A stretch of 64,000 nt of DNA, taken from the NCBI GenBank assembly GCA_964017185.1, contig OZ024876.1, positions 33,271,278 to 33,335,277 on the forward strand. The letters are read 5' to 3'. The DNA is from Rugalucina vietnamica. Lineage: Eukaryota > Mollusca > Bivalvia > Lucinida > Lucinidae. Position numbers and translations under genes: made by a program. The notes beneath the pieces are model-generated. The model saw only the letters and a list, made by a program, of their open reading frames with translations. It was not told the DNA's origin and ran no database searches. Of this stretch, positions 28,556 through 40,496 are shown piece after piece. Position 1 is the first letter of the stretch; each line of letters begins with the position of its first letter.

Positions 28556-30903
28556 CAGAGGACCAATGGTCCTGTAAACGCTCACCTGAAACCCGAGATA
28601 TATACTTAAACGCAAAAGTTTCGCAACAATTTACTTTCTCTTTTTCTTCTACATTGCCTGCGTATAATTATTTTTGAAAATATATTTTATGTCCCTACAC
28701 GATGAGTAACGATTTGCCATAAACATGATTTGATTGCATGTTTTCGTTCTGACGTTAATGTGACGTTTGTGTTTTTTAACAATTTGCGTCTAAAATATGT
28801 ATGTTTATTTTGAATAAAAAGCAAACACCATCAATCGATAGCGTGGCGTCTGTACAATCAGAAAACAACAAAAACGTTTTGATTTTTTTGTTTAGCATCA
28901 CTCTTAGTTGATGCGTTTCTTTGTTGACGTCAGCCTGTTTTTTCAAACAGCCATTACATGCTCATTTTGCTTGACCAGGACGCGATCTTTTTGCCATTAG
29001 TACCATGCCCTGAGGGCTACAAAATGTCATTAAAAGATTTCGATTATTGCTATTCGTTTGCCTATTAACAGCCAATAACGTCAAAACTTTAACACGTCAT
29101 ACACACGTAATAAACGTCGACCAAGGCGTAAAAATTGGATATTTGCGTTTGTTTTCCTCTTTGCTATAGGAAACAAACATCGGTTTAAAAGTTTGTTTTC
29201 GCATACAATGTAAGGTATTGTACCCGTGACTTTTAAAAAACGGGTTACCGTAATGTTTTGACGTTATCTCAGCAACCATACGCCGCAGCATTCTGATTTT
29301 CATGTTGTATGGAAGACAAAGAACAGGACTTGCCATACCATTTATCACCGAAAGAAATTTTGTAGTCGATAGGAAGAAATTTGCGTTTTATATGTGTTGC
29401 GAAACTTTTGCGTTTAAGTATATACCAATAAACTTGTTTGACTAGAATGATAATATACATGTATATAACCCCAGGGCTAGGTCAGAGCAACCCCTGGAGT
29501 CAATTTCTTTTTGAAAACATAAAACTTTAGTCCATTTGCCAATTTACTGCAAGTTTTGCCCTTCAAATGACATTTTAACAATTTTCCCCATTCAAATGCA
29601 TGGGCGACCTAAGTTGACCTTGCCGTAAAATAGGTCAAGGTCACCCAAGGGTCACGATTTATATAAACTTTGTAGAGCTCCATTGCCTGATGCTTCATGC
29701 CAAGTTTCAAAATCATAGGCCTTCTGGTTCTGGAGTAAAAGATTTTTAAAGGTTTTTGCTATTTATAGCCATGGCAGCCATCTTGGTCATGTGACCTTGA
29801 CCATTTATATATACTTTCATTCCCACTTCCTAACAATACTCCTCATAAAGTTTGGCTTTGATTGGCCGAGTAGTTTCAGAGAAGAAGATCTTTGAATATC
29901 ACTGTAATATACATGTATATTGCCCCGGGGTGGGGGCAGACAGACCCCTGGGGTCCAAATTTTTTCAGAATCATCAAAATTAAGTCCATTTGCCCATTTC
30001 CTGCAAGGTTTTCCCTACAAATGACATTTTAACACTTTTCCCCATTCAAATGCATGAGCGACCTATGTTGACCTTGCCATACAATAGGTCAGGGTCACCC
30101 CAGGGTCATGATTTATATAAACTTTGTAGAGCTCCAGTCACTGATGCTTCACACCAAGTTTCAAAATCAGTGGCCTTCTGGTTCTTGAGAAGAAGATTTT
30201 TAAAGGTTTTTTCTATTTATAGCCATGGCAGCCATCTTGGTCATGTGACCTTGACCATTTATATAAACTTTCTTTCCCCCTTCCCAAGGATGCTCCATAT
30301 GAAGCTTGGCTTTGATTGGCCAAGCAGTTTCAGGGGAGAAGATGCTTCATTATTATGGAAATATACATGTATATAGCCCTGGGGCAGGGGCAGACACCTC
30401 CCAGGGGCTAAAATTTTCCATTAACATTAATCTTCTGTCCATTTGCCTATTCCCAGTTAGTTTTACCCATTAAATAGCATTTTACCATTTTTTCCCATTC
30501 AAATGCATTAGCGACCTAAGTTGACCTTGCCATAAAATAGGTCAAGGTCATCCTAGGGTCATGATTTATATAAACTATGATGGGCCCACATCCCCGATGC
30601 TACATACCAAGTTTCATGGAAATTGGCCCACTGGTTCTGGAGAAGAAGATTTTTAAAGGTTTTTGCTATTTATAGCCATGGCGGCCATCTTGGTCATGTG
30701 ACCTGGACCATTTATATAAACTTTCGTTCCCCCTTCCTAAGGATGCTCCACATGAAGTTTGGCTTTGATTGGCCAAGCGGTTTCAGAGGAGAAGATCTTT
30801 GAAATTGTGAACGACGGACGGACGACGGACGGACGGACGGACGGACGACGGAGCATGGGTATACTATAAGCTCACCTGTGAGCCTTTGGCTCAGGTGAGC
30901 TAA
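28556..30903 (+). mobile_element. F2 element, three-plus monomers, with internal transposon
   Basis: Starts CAGAGGACCAATGGTCC. Ends with (GGAC)n (30812-30846), GTGAGCCTTTGGCTCAGGTG and AGCTAA. Interrupted by an 814-bp TIR element at 28605-29418. A direct AGGTCAAGGTCA repeat lies near 29632 and in the 30.5-kb monomer. Confidence 0.88.
28605..29418. mobile_element. 814-bp TIR transposon, TATATA-flanked
   Basis: Perfect inverted ends CTTAAACGCAAAAGTTTCGC at both sides. Flanks TATATA at 28599-28604 and 29419-29424; related F2 copies show a short uninterrupted TATA-rich site here. Consistent with a Tc1/mariner-type TA insertion. No transposase recognised: non-autonomous. Confidence 0.88.
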
Positions 30904-31380
30904 CAAATGCCTCAATTTACCCAAAATGCTGATTCTAGAATCAGTAGTTTTGTTTCATTTATTTTAAGATAAAGTGTTCCAGTCAACAATTTTTCAGTCA
31001 TGTCTGGATGTAGCCTACACTCCCTGTGTAGAACCAGTGCCATGGGACATACATGTACATGTGTCACTCTAGGACAAAACCTGGACAATGTAGGTTTCGA
31101 ACTGAGGACCGTTCATTTCAAGAACATTGCCACCACGCACCCCAATTCAATGTTTTTGTTAAATATGGCTATCAACAGCAGTATGTCAACATTACCTTTC
31201 AAAAAGTTGCTTTACTCAAAAACAGAAAAAAGTCTCTCTCAAAATGTAGATCCACTAAGATTTGGTTTAAGCTTGTCTGGCTTATTACATCACAGTAAAT
31301 AATTTTAGTAATGTCAGGATACAGCCACTGCCGCCTGAGTATTGAGCCCACTTTGCTTGCTCAAGGACACTTCATGGTGG
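30904..31380 (-). other. intron with SINE fragments
   Basis: 30995-31135 and 31313-31378 are minus-strand fragments of the tRNA-derived SINE family seen complete at 31381 (shared CTCAAGGACAC and GGTTTCGAA-type motifs). No exon recognised. Confidence 0.5.
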
Positions 31381-31589
31381 GAGGGAGTGCAGTGGCTTAG
31401 TGGTAGAGCTTCGGACTCCAAATCAAGAGGTCCTGGGTTCGATCCTCACAGGCACCGTGTTGTGTCCTTGGGCAAGACACATTAACTCCCTACAGTACTG
31501 GTTAAACACAGGAAGCGTTGGCTCCGTCAAAACATGACTAAAAAATTATTGACTGGGATGTTAAGCATCAAACAAAACAAACAAACAAA
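31381..31589 (+). mobile_element. tRNA-derived SINE with 12-bp target duplication
   Basis: A-box-like GTGGCTTAGTGGTAGAGC and B-box GGTTCGATCC lie about 40 bases apart. The tail is AAACAAACAAAC. Flanks ACTTCATGGTGG at 31369-31380 and 31590-31601. It lacks a tRNA 3' stem, so it is not a tRNA gene. A degraded relative is at 52355-52545 and an inverted one at 38285-38428. Confidence 0.88.
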
Positions 31590-31869
31590 ACTTCATGGTG
31601 GAGGTAGGTATCAAGCCCATAAGATCTCACTCTGGATCAGGAAAACATATCCATAAAATGTATACCCCCTTAAACTCCACTTTTATAGAAAAAAAACTGG
31701 GGTTTGCAGGGGTATACCTGGTTTTCTTATTTTTGATCCAAAACATACATTGTGGGTACTCGTTAGAACCAACAATCTATGTTTTGAGCAAAAATATTTT
31801 AAAAAAAATAAAAAAAAAAATTTCCAATAAAATTTTCGTTTTTTTTTCTTCTATAAAAATCTCTATATA

Positions 31870-32464
31870 TTAGTCCGGCACAAAATCAATTTGACCTGGA
31901 ATTATGGTATAAAGTTTTTTTCTATACAGATTCTTGTAGGTTAGACATTGCCATTAAAGATTCTGGATGATGACAGCCTGTCATCATTGAGCATTTTGAG
32001 AAATTCAAGATGGCGTCCAAGATGTCAGGAAATAATGAGAATACATGTACTATTATACAATGTGCCCCTTTAAATGAATAAAAATGCGATGTTTCCTCAC
32101 AACTTTAGCAGGTAATATGAAATAAATAGGTTTTACCTATTGCCGTGCATCCTAAACACACAACAATGAAAACTTTAAAATAAAATAATATAAATGCTAT
32201 GCAATAAATGATCTTACACGAGTACTTATTTCACAACTCACCAAAGTATTCTTAAATAAGTTTCATATGATATGACCATGAGTATTAGATATCTGAAATA
32301 CCGAAATACCTTACCATAATAATGTAGAAAAATATTGCACCCTTTAAGTGTTCAACGTCAGAAACCCGGAAATGCACAAGGTGCAGGGTGCTAAAAGTGC
32401 AATAAGCAACTTATTATATGGTTCGTCCGAGTGTACGAACGATAACCACTTCCTTAGAGCTTGT
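31870..32464. repeat. dispersed repeat and unique intron
   Basis: 31870-32130 is the reverse complement of 55870-56140 (shared GATGACAGCCTGTCATCA and CAAGATGGCGTCCAAGATG). Relatives lie at 42840-43230 and 55640-55850. 32131-32464 shows nothing recognisable. Confidence 0.7.
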
Positions 32465-32598
32465 GTAGATAAAAATGGCTTTGGTTGGCCAAGGGATTTC
32501 AGAGAAGATTTTTGAAAATGTGACTGTACGGATGCACGCCGACTCAAGTACCATCCTATTAGCTATCCATGAGCATTCGGCTCAGGTCAGCTAAAATC
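32465..32598 (+). mobile_element. decayed F2 3' end
   Basis: TTGGTTGGCCAAGGGATTTC through GGCTCAGGTCAGCTAA; one arm base is changed and the microsatellite is nearly gone. Confidence 0.7.
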
Positions 32599-33540
32599 GT
32601 TGAATTTTGCAACAGAAAATGCAAAATAAATACTGTCAATTGTGAAACTATACAAGGGATAATTTGACTAATTACTCCCTGGTAAGTTTCTGCCATTCCC
32701 CACTTTTGCATTTTCGATTTAGTCAAACAAAAATGAAAGTTTCATTCTTTATTAACATAATCATGTGATAAACATTAAAGAACAATTAATTTTCATATAT
32801 CATTATGAGCAGCCGCATCAGAAAACCAACAATCTGCATATGCGAAACCAAAGGCACAGGTCAGGTGTGCAGTAACTGTACAGCTGATCAGCGCCTTTCT
32901 TTTCAGTACAAGAATAGTAAAATCCCTCTTCCTGTTAAATCAAATTTTCAAGCTTTTTAAATCTAGGACTGTACAGACAGATATTTGTCAGGCCTGGTTT
33001 GAAACCCAGATTGTTGGTTTTCTCGTGCGAAGGCTCATATACGACACCTGACACCCTGATTATTTGATACAAACATCCAACTATCAAACACAATCACAGA
33101 TCAGCTTAATCACATACAAAACAAATCAGCCTGATTACTTTTCATTGCAATATTAAATCAAATCAAAGGCCCTGATAGTACATGTATGTGTGAGTGAGAG
33201 CTTCCCTGGTATTGACTGACCTGCGTCATCTGAAAAACTGGATTTTTGCATAGCTGTTCAATCCCTATAACGTTTGTTAACCCAAATTTTCAAATCTAGA
33301 GCTATTTTCTGTGGTTGTATAATAGCTTTCGGATCTGGTCAAAACACCCAGGTCCTGGTCAGAACAACCAAATACCAATTTTCTCATAACACAGCTCATA
33401 CATGTACATTTATACTTTCTAAGAACAATGTACTGCTCATGATGCATTTACAGTGTGATAAACTAGATGGTAACGTAACAATTCTCATTTATATTGGGTA
33501 GTCATAAAATTTAAAAAATAAATAAATAAAGAGAAAAAAA
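32599..33540 (-). other. intron with P1 MITE (32806-33038)
   Basis: Contains a P1 element and a decayed P1-like relative at 33220-33395 that lacks the palindrome. No exon recognised. Confidence 0.6.
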
Positions 33541-34614
33541 CAGAGGACCAATGGTCCTGTAAACGCTCAACTGAGATCTGTTGTATATACAAATAAACAT
33601 GTTTGCATATTATGGAAAAAAGCCCCAGTAAAGGGGCAGATGATTCCCTGGTGTCCATTATCTTTCTTCATAATAATCAATATCCTGTCCATTTGCCAAT
33701 TTCCTGCAAGTCTTTCCCTTCAACCGACAAATAAGAGTTATCCCCATTCAAAGGCATAGGCAACCTATGTTGACCTTGTCGTAAAACAGGTCAAGGTCAT
33801 CACAGGGTCATGATTTACATATACGTTGTAGTACTTAAGTCATCGATGCTTCATGCCAAGTTTCATTGAAATCGGTCCAGTGGTTCCGGAGAAGAGAGTT
33901 TTTGAAGGGTTTTTACCATATATGGGCATGGCGGCCATCTTGGTCATGTGACCTGGATTATTTATATACACATTGGTTCCCCCTTCCCATAGATGCTTCA
34001 TGTAAAATTTGGCTTTGATTGGCCAAGCGGTTTCAGAGAAGAAGATGTTTGAATATTATGATAATATACATGTATATTGCCCCGGGGTGGGGGCGGATGA
34101 GCCCCTGGTGCCCATTTTTTTTCAGAATCATTAATATTCAGTCCTACTGCTCATTTTCTGCAAGATTTTTCCTTTAAGTGACAATTTAACAATTTTTCCC
34201 ATTCAAATGCAATGGCGACCTATGTTGACCTTGCCGTAAAATAGGTCAAGGTCACCGCAAGGTCATGATTTATATACACATTGTAGTACTTGAGTCATCG
34301 ATGCTTCATGCCAAGTTTGGTTGAAATCGGTCCAATGGTTCCGGAGAAAAAGATTTTTGAAGGGTTTTTACCATATATGGGCATGGCGGCCATCTTGGTC
34401 ATGTGACCTGGATTATTTATATACACATTGGTTCCCCCTTCCCATAGATGCTTCATGTAAAATTTGGCTTTGATTGGCCAAGCTGTTTCAGAGAAGAAGA
34501 TCTTTGAAAATGGTGGACGACGGACGGACGACGGACGGACGACGGACGGACGGACCACAGAGCATGGGTATACTATAAGCTCACCTTGTGAGCCTGACGG
34601 CTCAGGTGAGCTAA
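33541..34614 (+). mobile_element. F2 element, two-monomer copy
   Basis: CAGAGGACCAATGGTCC start; two monomers; (GGAC/GACG)n at 34516-34556; ends GGCTCAGGTGAGCTAA. AGGTCAAGGTCA occurs in both monomers (near 33787 and 34245). Confidence 0.9.
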
Positions 34615-34631
34615 AAAGACATCAAACTATG

Positions 34632-35789
34632 ACCAAAGCAAACTTTGAAATTGGTCCACCAGTTCTGGAGAAGATTTTTGAAGAGTTTTTACCGTATATG
34701 GGCATGGCGGCCATCTTGGTAATGTGACCTAGATTATTTATATGCACATTGATTCCCCCATTCTATAGATGCTTCACATAAAATTTTGATTTGATTGGTC
34801 AAGCAGTTTCACAGGAGAAGATGTGTGAATATTATGGTAATATACATATACAATACCCCGGGGTGGGGGCAGATGAGGCCCTTGGGTCCAATTTTGTTTT
34901 CAGAATCATTAATATTCGGTCCTACTGCCCATTTCCAGCAAGACTTTCACTTTAAATTACTTTTTAAAAGTTTTCTCCATTCAAATGCATTGGGGACCTA
35001 TGTTGACCCTTGCCGTAAAATAGGCCAAGGTCATCACAGGGTCATGATTCATATACACTTTGTAGTACTTGAGCCATCGATACTTAAGGCCAGGTTTCAT
35101 TGAAATCGTTTTACTGGTTCTGGAGAAGAAGATTTTTGAAGGGTTTTTACCATACATGGGCATGGCGGCCATCTTGGTCATGTGACCTGGATTATATTTA
35201 TATACACATTGGTTACCCCTTCCTGTTGATGCTTCACATAACATTTGGCTTTGTTTGGCCAAGCGGTTTCAGAGGAGATGTTTGAATATTATGGAGATAT
35301 ACATGTATATTGCCACGGGGTGGGGCACATGAGCCTCTGTGGTCCAATTTTTTTCAGAATCATTAATATTCAGTCCTACTGCCCATTTCCTGCAAGACTT
35401 TCACTTTAAATGACATTTTAAAAGTTTTCCTCATTCAAATGCATTGGCGACCTATGTTGACCTTGCCGTAAAATAGGTCAAGGCCATCAATGCTTCATGC
35501 CAAGTTTCTTTGAAATCGGTCCACCGGTTCTGGAGAAGATTTTTGAAGGGTTTTTACTATATATGGGCGTAGTGGCCATCTTGGTCATGTGACCTGGATT
35601 TCTTATATACACATTGGTTCCCTCTTCCTATAGATGCTTCTTGTAAAATTTGGCTTTGATTGGCCAAGTGGTTTCAGAGGAGAAGATCTTTGAAATTGTG
35701 GACGGACGACGACGACAGGTGACGGACAGACGCCAGAGCATGGCTATCCTTTAAGCTCACCATGTGAGCCTTCGGCTCAGGTGAGCTAA
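34632..35789 (+). mobile_element. F2 element, 5'-truncated
   Basis: Begins mid-monomer just after the previous F2 and ends GGCTCAGGTGAGCTAA. No 5' hairpin. Confidence 0.85.
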
Positions 35790-36261
35790 AAAAAGGCAAA
35801 TAGAACATACTTTGTGGGTATTCATTAAAATCATGAATTTAAACAATTTATTCATCAACCCTCAATACAATCAAAAGAGTGACTACGTTTCAGAAATAGG
35901 CAACATTTTGAAACCCTCATTAAAGTCTCTTGTCACCCTCATTAAAGTCTAAAGGTAAACAAAGTCACCAAAATAAAATCAACCAACAATTATGATAACA
36001 AACATCGATTTTTTGGTCAAAATTGATAATTTTGTTTATATCCAATCAAATTGGTGTGCCTTGATTTTTCATCAAAAATATCATAAACTTAAGAATCGCC
36101 TACATGTATATCAACAACTGTGGGCTTCAGCAAATATTTAATATCTCAAATAAACATTACAGTTGGCGAAATAAGGCCGTCTCTCGCCAAGCACTGCCCT
36201 GCCAGACTCTGTATCAGACTGCTCAGGCGGAGTGCAGCAATTGTGTTCAGCTAGTTCCAGC
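35790..36261. other. unique intron
   Basis: AT-rich sequence with a tandem AACCCTCATTAAAGTCT repeat near 35920-35950. Nothing else recognised. Confidence 0.55.
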
Positions 36262-36610
36262 TTAGGTTTCATAGGGCACTAGATTTTCCTTTGGAGGATC
36301 TAATACAGCAGCTACTCGCTTCTGAATTTCACTAGAAGCAACCGTATACTTCTGTACACTTTTCTCAGATCAATGTCCAGTCTTTTGCAAATATTTCTTG
36401 CTCATCCACCCCTGCCATGTAGAGTTGCGTCACACACGTTCTTTTACCGCTATGATTGGTATAATTCCCAGAAAGTTCAGCATGTGCCCATATTACTTTT
36501 ATCATGTTTTTATGTTTATTTACTCCAATGACTTGATTGCCATAGCGTATAGGGAGTCCAGCTAGTGGTCTTCGGTAGAAAGCGCCTCTATTTAACGCCA
36601 CCAAATATTT
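36262..36610 (-). pseudogene. tyrosine-recombinase-like gene remnant, C-terminal part
   Basis: On the minus strand the frame reads RYGNQVIGVNKHKNMIKVIW, then SGNYTNHSGKRTCVTQLYMA and GVDEQEIF. This matches the catalytic end of the Crypton/ZMYM-type (DUF3504-like) tyrosine recombinase domain found in many animal genes. After EIF the frame breaks: a one-base shift is needed to continue into KTGH. The next codon is TGA where an Arg codon (CGA) is expected in the conserved G-H-R. The tail then runs SEKSVQKY...LVPYET to a TAA at 36262. The catalytic region is therefore broken twice. Confidence 0.75.
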
Positions 36611-37011
36611 CTTAAAAGATCTGCAATTGGTTTCTCATCTGAAAAAAAAACAAACAAAAAAACACACCATCAAGAAGACATGTCCGTGAAATAAATACCC
36701 CCTTGAACCCCTATTTTATACAGTAAAACAGGAGTTTACAGGGATGTGCCTATCCAAAGCATAGATTTTGGGTACTCGTTAAAACCGCCTCAGCGAGGCG
36801 GTTCTCACGTGTGCCTACAATTAATCTTTTGAGCACATAAAATAAACATATCATAATTTTTCTAATGAGATTTCAATTTTTTGCAGAGCTGCAATGATCT
36901 CAATTTCAATTTTTCGTATAAATGCTAAGAATTGGACTATTTGGTACAATTTAATTCAGACATCAGTTCCACTTGTTTACACAAATTATTTCTATAATAT
37001 TTACTGTTCAA

Positions 37012-37182
37012 ACATGGGCGGATCCAGAGGGAGGGACAGGGGGTCCGGCCAACCCCCCCCCCCCTGGAATTGCCAGATTATTTGTTTTTGCCATGTTGAA
37101 ATTTTCCTTCAGACCCCTTCTGGGAATTTGGACCCCCCCCCCCCCCATCCCGGGAAAATTTTCTGGATCCGCGCATGCCAAA
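37012..37182. repeat. C-rich dispersed repeat with GGATCC ends
   Basis: GGGCGGATCCAGAGGG at left and TTTTCTGGATCCGCGCATGC at right form short inverted ends around C-runs. The ORFs here are not coding. Confidence 0.55.
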
Positions 37183-37545
37183 CACGATCTTTCAGAATCT
37201 TTTTTTCAAAATAATTACTTCCCTTGCTAACATTTTCTCAAATTTATTTTCTCCATGGGAAATTCTTGGATTTTTTGTTTATTTCAATACAGGTTTTCAT
37301 TCTATTTATGTGACAACTTTTTGAACGTGAAATGACAAATTTTCCTTCAGGTGCTCCACAAAAGGGTGAATTTACAAACGCAGTTTCTGAAATACGAGCC
37401 ATGTTGGCATGACATTCAATGACAAAATATAACAAAAAGATACATACCATTTAGGCTGTAATGTCTTATCCGTTTGTTAGAGAGTTCCAAGTCCTTTTAG
37501 CCCCCTTTGTACGCTTTGGAGCTTTGTCTACTGAACTCGACATAC

Positions 37546-37773
37546 TTTCCATGGGCGATAGGGTTCGACTTCTTTCTTCCGCGCTTCCACCACAAATCTG
37601 CTCAAATAATGGTTCATCTGCTCCACTGTCATTAACTGTATTTCCGGCACAAATTCAGGTCCAGCAGCATTTCTCCAAGAGGAAAAGACCCCTGCAGCCC
37701 AGTTTGTGTTTTTCTTTGTGTTTCTGTTCTTATGGTTCTCTATGAGCTGACGGATCTCATAATCGGATACTGT
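37546..37773 (-). pseudogene. tyrosine-recombinase-like gene remnant, N-terminal exon
   Basis: A 228-bp open exon on the minus strand with acceptor ATTTGTGCAG before 37773 and donor GTATGTCG after 37546, phase 0 at both sides. It encodes RNTKKNTNWAAGVFSSWRNA, then LMTVEQMNHYLSRFVVEARK and EPYRPWK. It resembles the core-binding N-terminal domain of the same recombinase family as 36262-36610. The middle of the domain was not found between the two parts, so the gene is incomplete. It is nested in an HSD17B4 intron on the same strand. Confidence 0.65.
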
Positions 37774-38284
37774 CTGCACAAATCAGGATGTGGCGGTTTC
37801 AGCACCCGTTTCAGCAACAGTGGCATCGCTAAAACAAAAATATAAATATCAAAGATTTTCGTTTTATCAAAAGGTGTTAACTCAAATTTTAAATTGTTAC
37901 AGCTTATAAAACCGCTGTTACATCTTGGACCGTATATCTATTTTTCCTTATATTTGGCGGTTCTAGCGTGTACCCTAGATCTATGACCAATCAGTACTTT
38001 ATGTGGGCAGAAACAAGAGAACCCCGAGAAAAACCACCTGGCACACCCGCAAGCAGAACTTGGCTTGTCTCACACATGCTAGTGGATAATTTCCTGTCAT
38101 AAAAAGTGTTATGAACACACATGACATGTATTATCACTTTTATGGGAATATGAGACGTAATTGATGACGTATGTAAAAACAATGTAAATTTTCATTGATA
38201 ATATGAATATTACACTCATGGTTATTTCCATATATATCCGTATGAAACTTATTGTTGCTTTGTATAGAGGCGTACGATTTTTCA

Positions 38285-38428
38285 GTCATGTCAGGATGGA
38301 CCCAACTCTTCCTGGGTTTAACCAGTACTGTAGGGACTTAATGTGTCTTGCTCAAGGACACAACAAGGTGACGCATGTGGGGATTGAAACCAGGACCTCT
38401 CTATTCGGAGTTCCACACTCTACCACTA
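38285..38428 (-). mobile_element. tRNA-derived SINE copy
   Basis: On the minus strand GGCGTAGTGGTAGAGTG (A box) and GGTTTCAATCCCC (B box) are followed by TTGTGTCCTTGAGCAAGACA. Same family as 31381-31589. Confidence 0.7.
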
Positions 38429-38437
38429 CGCCATCAC

Positions 38438-39110
38438 GAAAACATGTCCGTGTAATGTATACCCCCTTGAACCCCACTGTCATATAGCAAAACTGGGGTA
38501 TGCAGGGGTATACCTATTTTTATTATTTTTGCTTCAAATCATAGATTGTGGGTACTCGTTAGAAACGCCTCGCCGAGGCGATTCTAACGTGTACCCATAA
38601 TCTAAGTTTTGAGCAATAATAAGAAAAATATCAATTTTTCAGCTGAAAATGTTCAATTTTTAAAGCTCAAAAATCTGTATATTGCATCATGGGCAAGTTT
38701 TCGTAATGCCATTGTCATGATTGTACTCCCTATAAAATTTATTAAATTAATGCAAGATGCTGGGGTGGGATTAATGCTTCGTGATCAATGTAACATTACT
38801 ATCACTGAAAAACTTAAATATCTTGCATATCATCAGAAACAACATATCAATGATATATATACCCCCATAAACCCCACTTCTATAAATAGAGAAACTGGAG
38901 TTTGCAGGCGGTATACCTATTTTTCTTATTTTTGATACAAAACATAGATTGTGGGTGTTAGAAATGCCTAGCCAAGGCGGTTCTAACATGTACCCACAAC
39001 CTATGTTTTGAGAAAAAAATATCAATATTTTTCCAATGAAATTTTCAATTTTTATGGCTGAAAAGAATCTAGAAATGTATATTGTATCCATGGTAAAGTT
39101 TTCATAATGA
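38438..39110 (+). mobile_element. two adjacent P2 MITEs
   Basis: 38438-38707 and 38838-39110, both with the GTGGGTAC...GCGAGGCG-type central palindrome and ATGTATACCCCCTTGAACCC left part. Confidence 0.8.
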
Positions 39111-39591
39111 TGGCTAAAGACCATAGCTGTATGTTTCAATGTTTCATTCCAAGGTTAAAAGGATAGTAAACAAAACTTACCCAAATTACTCTGTAACTGT
39201 TTCACCAGTCTAACTACAGTACTTTTAACCTCTGTGAATCACTACAAAATAGAAAAAACAAATAGAGAATCTTACACTGGAAAATAACAACATCATATGA
39301 TAATTCTAACACACCTCACCTATATTACACGTGTTATAATATTGTGCAATAATTTCACTGGGCCAATAAGCGTAATTACTTTGCGCCTTCTGTGATATCA
39401 GCTATTCCATCAAGCAGCGTTAGACGGGGTAACGTGGTCTTAGAGCATAAAAAATGCAATAAATGTGTAAATACCTGCTTAACAGTCAAATATTTGACGG
39501 AGATATCTACAATGCAATTGCAGAAAGCTGAACGATATTGACATTTTCAGTGACTTATTCCGTTTATTGTGTGTTAGAATCGTAATAGATC

Positions 39592-39733
39592 AGCTTAAGT
39601 ACATGTGAATTGTTGAGTAATTATTCAGTTTTTTGGTCAGTTGTAAGAATATGCGCTCATGATTTGATCCTCTTTACTGATCTCCAAACAGTAAATTATT
39701 ACTCAACAATTCACTGCTAGAGCTGATCCAAGA
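39592..39733. mobile_element. foldback element ~140 bp
   Basis: GATCAGCTT...GTGAATTGTTGAGTAAT is complementary to ATTACTCAACAATTCAC...AGCTGATC. Confidence 0.7.
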
Positions 39734-39840
39734 GTGATCAGCATTCAGCAGTCAAACAGCTGGTATTCCACAGCTCCTGAGGTAATGGTCAGAAATTGAT
39801 TGACTCGGTAAAACGTAAAAAAAGATATATCTGCTTAAGC

Positions 39841-40496
39841 CCCTATCTCACTGGAATGCGACAACTGGAGACTAGTTTGTGAATAGTTTGCCACTATTTT
39901 TCGACAAAATTTAAAGATACAAACACAACATTCATGTTGCAGTCTCACTGAATGGACGTTTATGAAACAAATTCGGGAGTTTCAATCTAATTTTGAAAAT
40001 ATATCTCGCGACTGTCGCACGACAGTCACGAGACATTCATGAGAGTGTCTCCCGACTTTCCCACGAATGTAGCTTATTTTCATTTTCATTCGTATAACAG
40101 TTGCGTGACATTGGAATGAATGTTGCTTAGTTTTATTTTCTCGCCAGATAGTCGCGAGGTGTTCACATTTTTTTTCTCAAGACTGTTGCGCGAACTTCAT
40201 ACCACACTCGCACGACATTCATACGAGCGTCGCAAAAATTTTGCATTGTAAATTTGCCAAAGTTTTGCGGCGACAAGTTCGCGACACTCCCACGAACGTC
40301 CCACGAGTAGCGTGACTATTTTGGTGAAAAAACTCGCATAAAATTTTTAAACAAGTTTAAAAATTTTGTGACCAGTTCGCGACACATGAAATACTTGTGA
40401 CACTCGTGCAACACTGGTACGAATGTTGTGTGAAAGTCCGCGACAAAATTCGCAAAAGAGTCGCCAGAAATTCGCATGCCAGTGAGATACTAGCTT
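39841..40496. mobile_element. ~655-bp TIR/foldback element rich in TCGCGACA motifs
   Basis: Inverted ends CCTATCTCACTGGAATGCGA / TTCGCATGCCAGTGAGATAC. The interior repeats CACGACATTC- and TCGCGACA-type words on both strands. TTAA occurs next to both ends (39835; inside TTTAAA near 40496), but a target duplication is not proven. No ORF. Confidence 0.75.

Noticed and set aside
31053..31302. Overlapping open frames in the 31-kb region
   Set aside because: They lie in SINE fragments and share no features of an exon.
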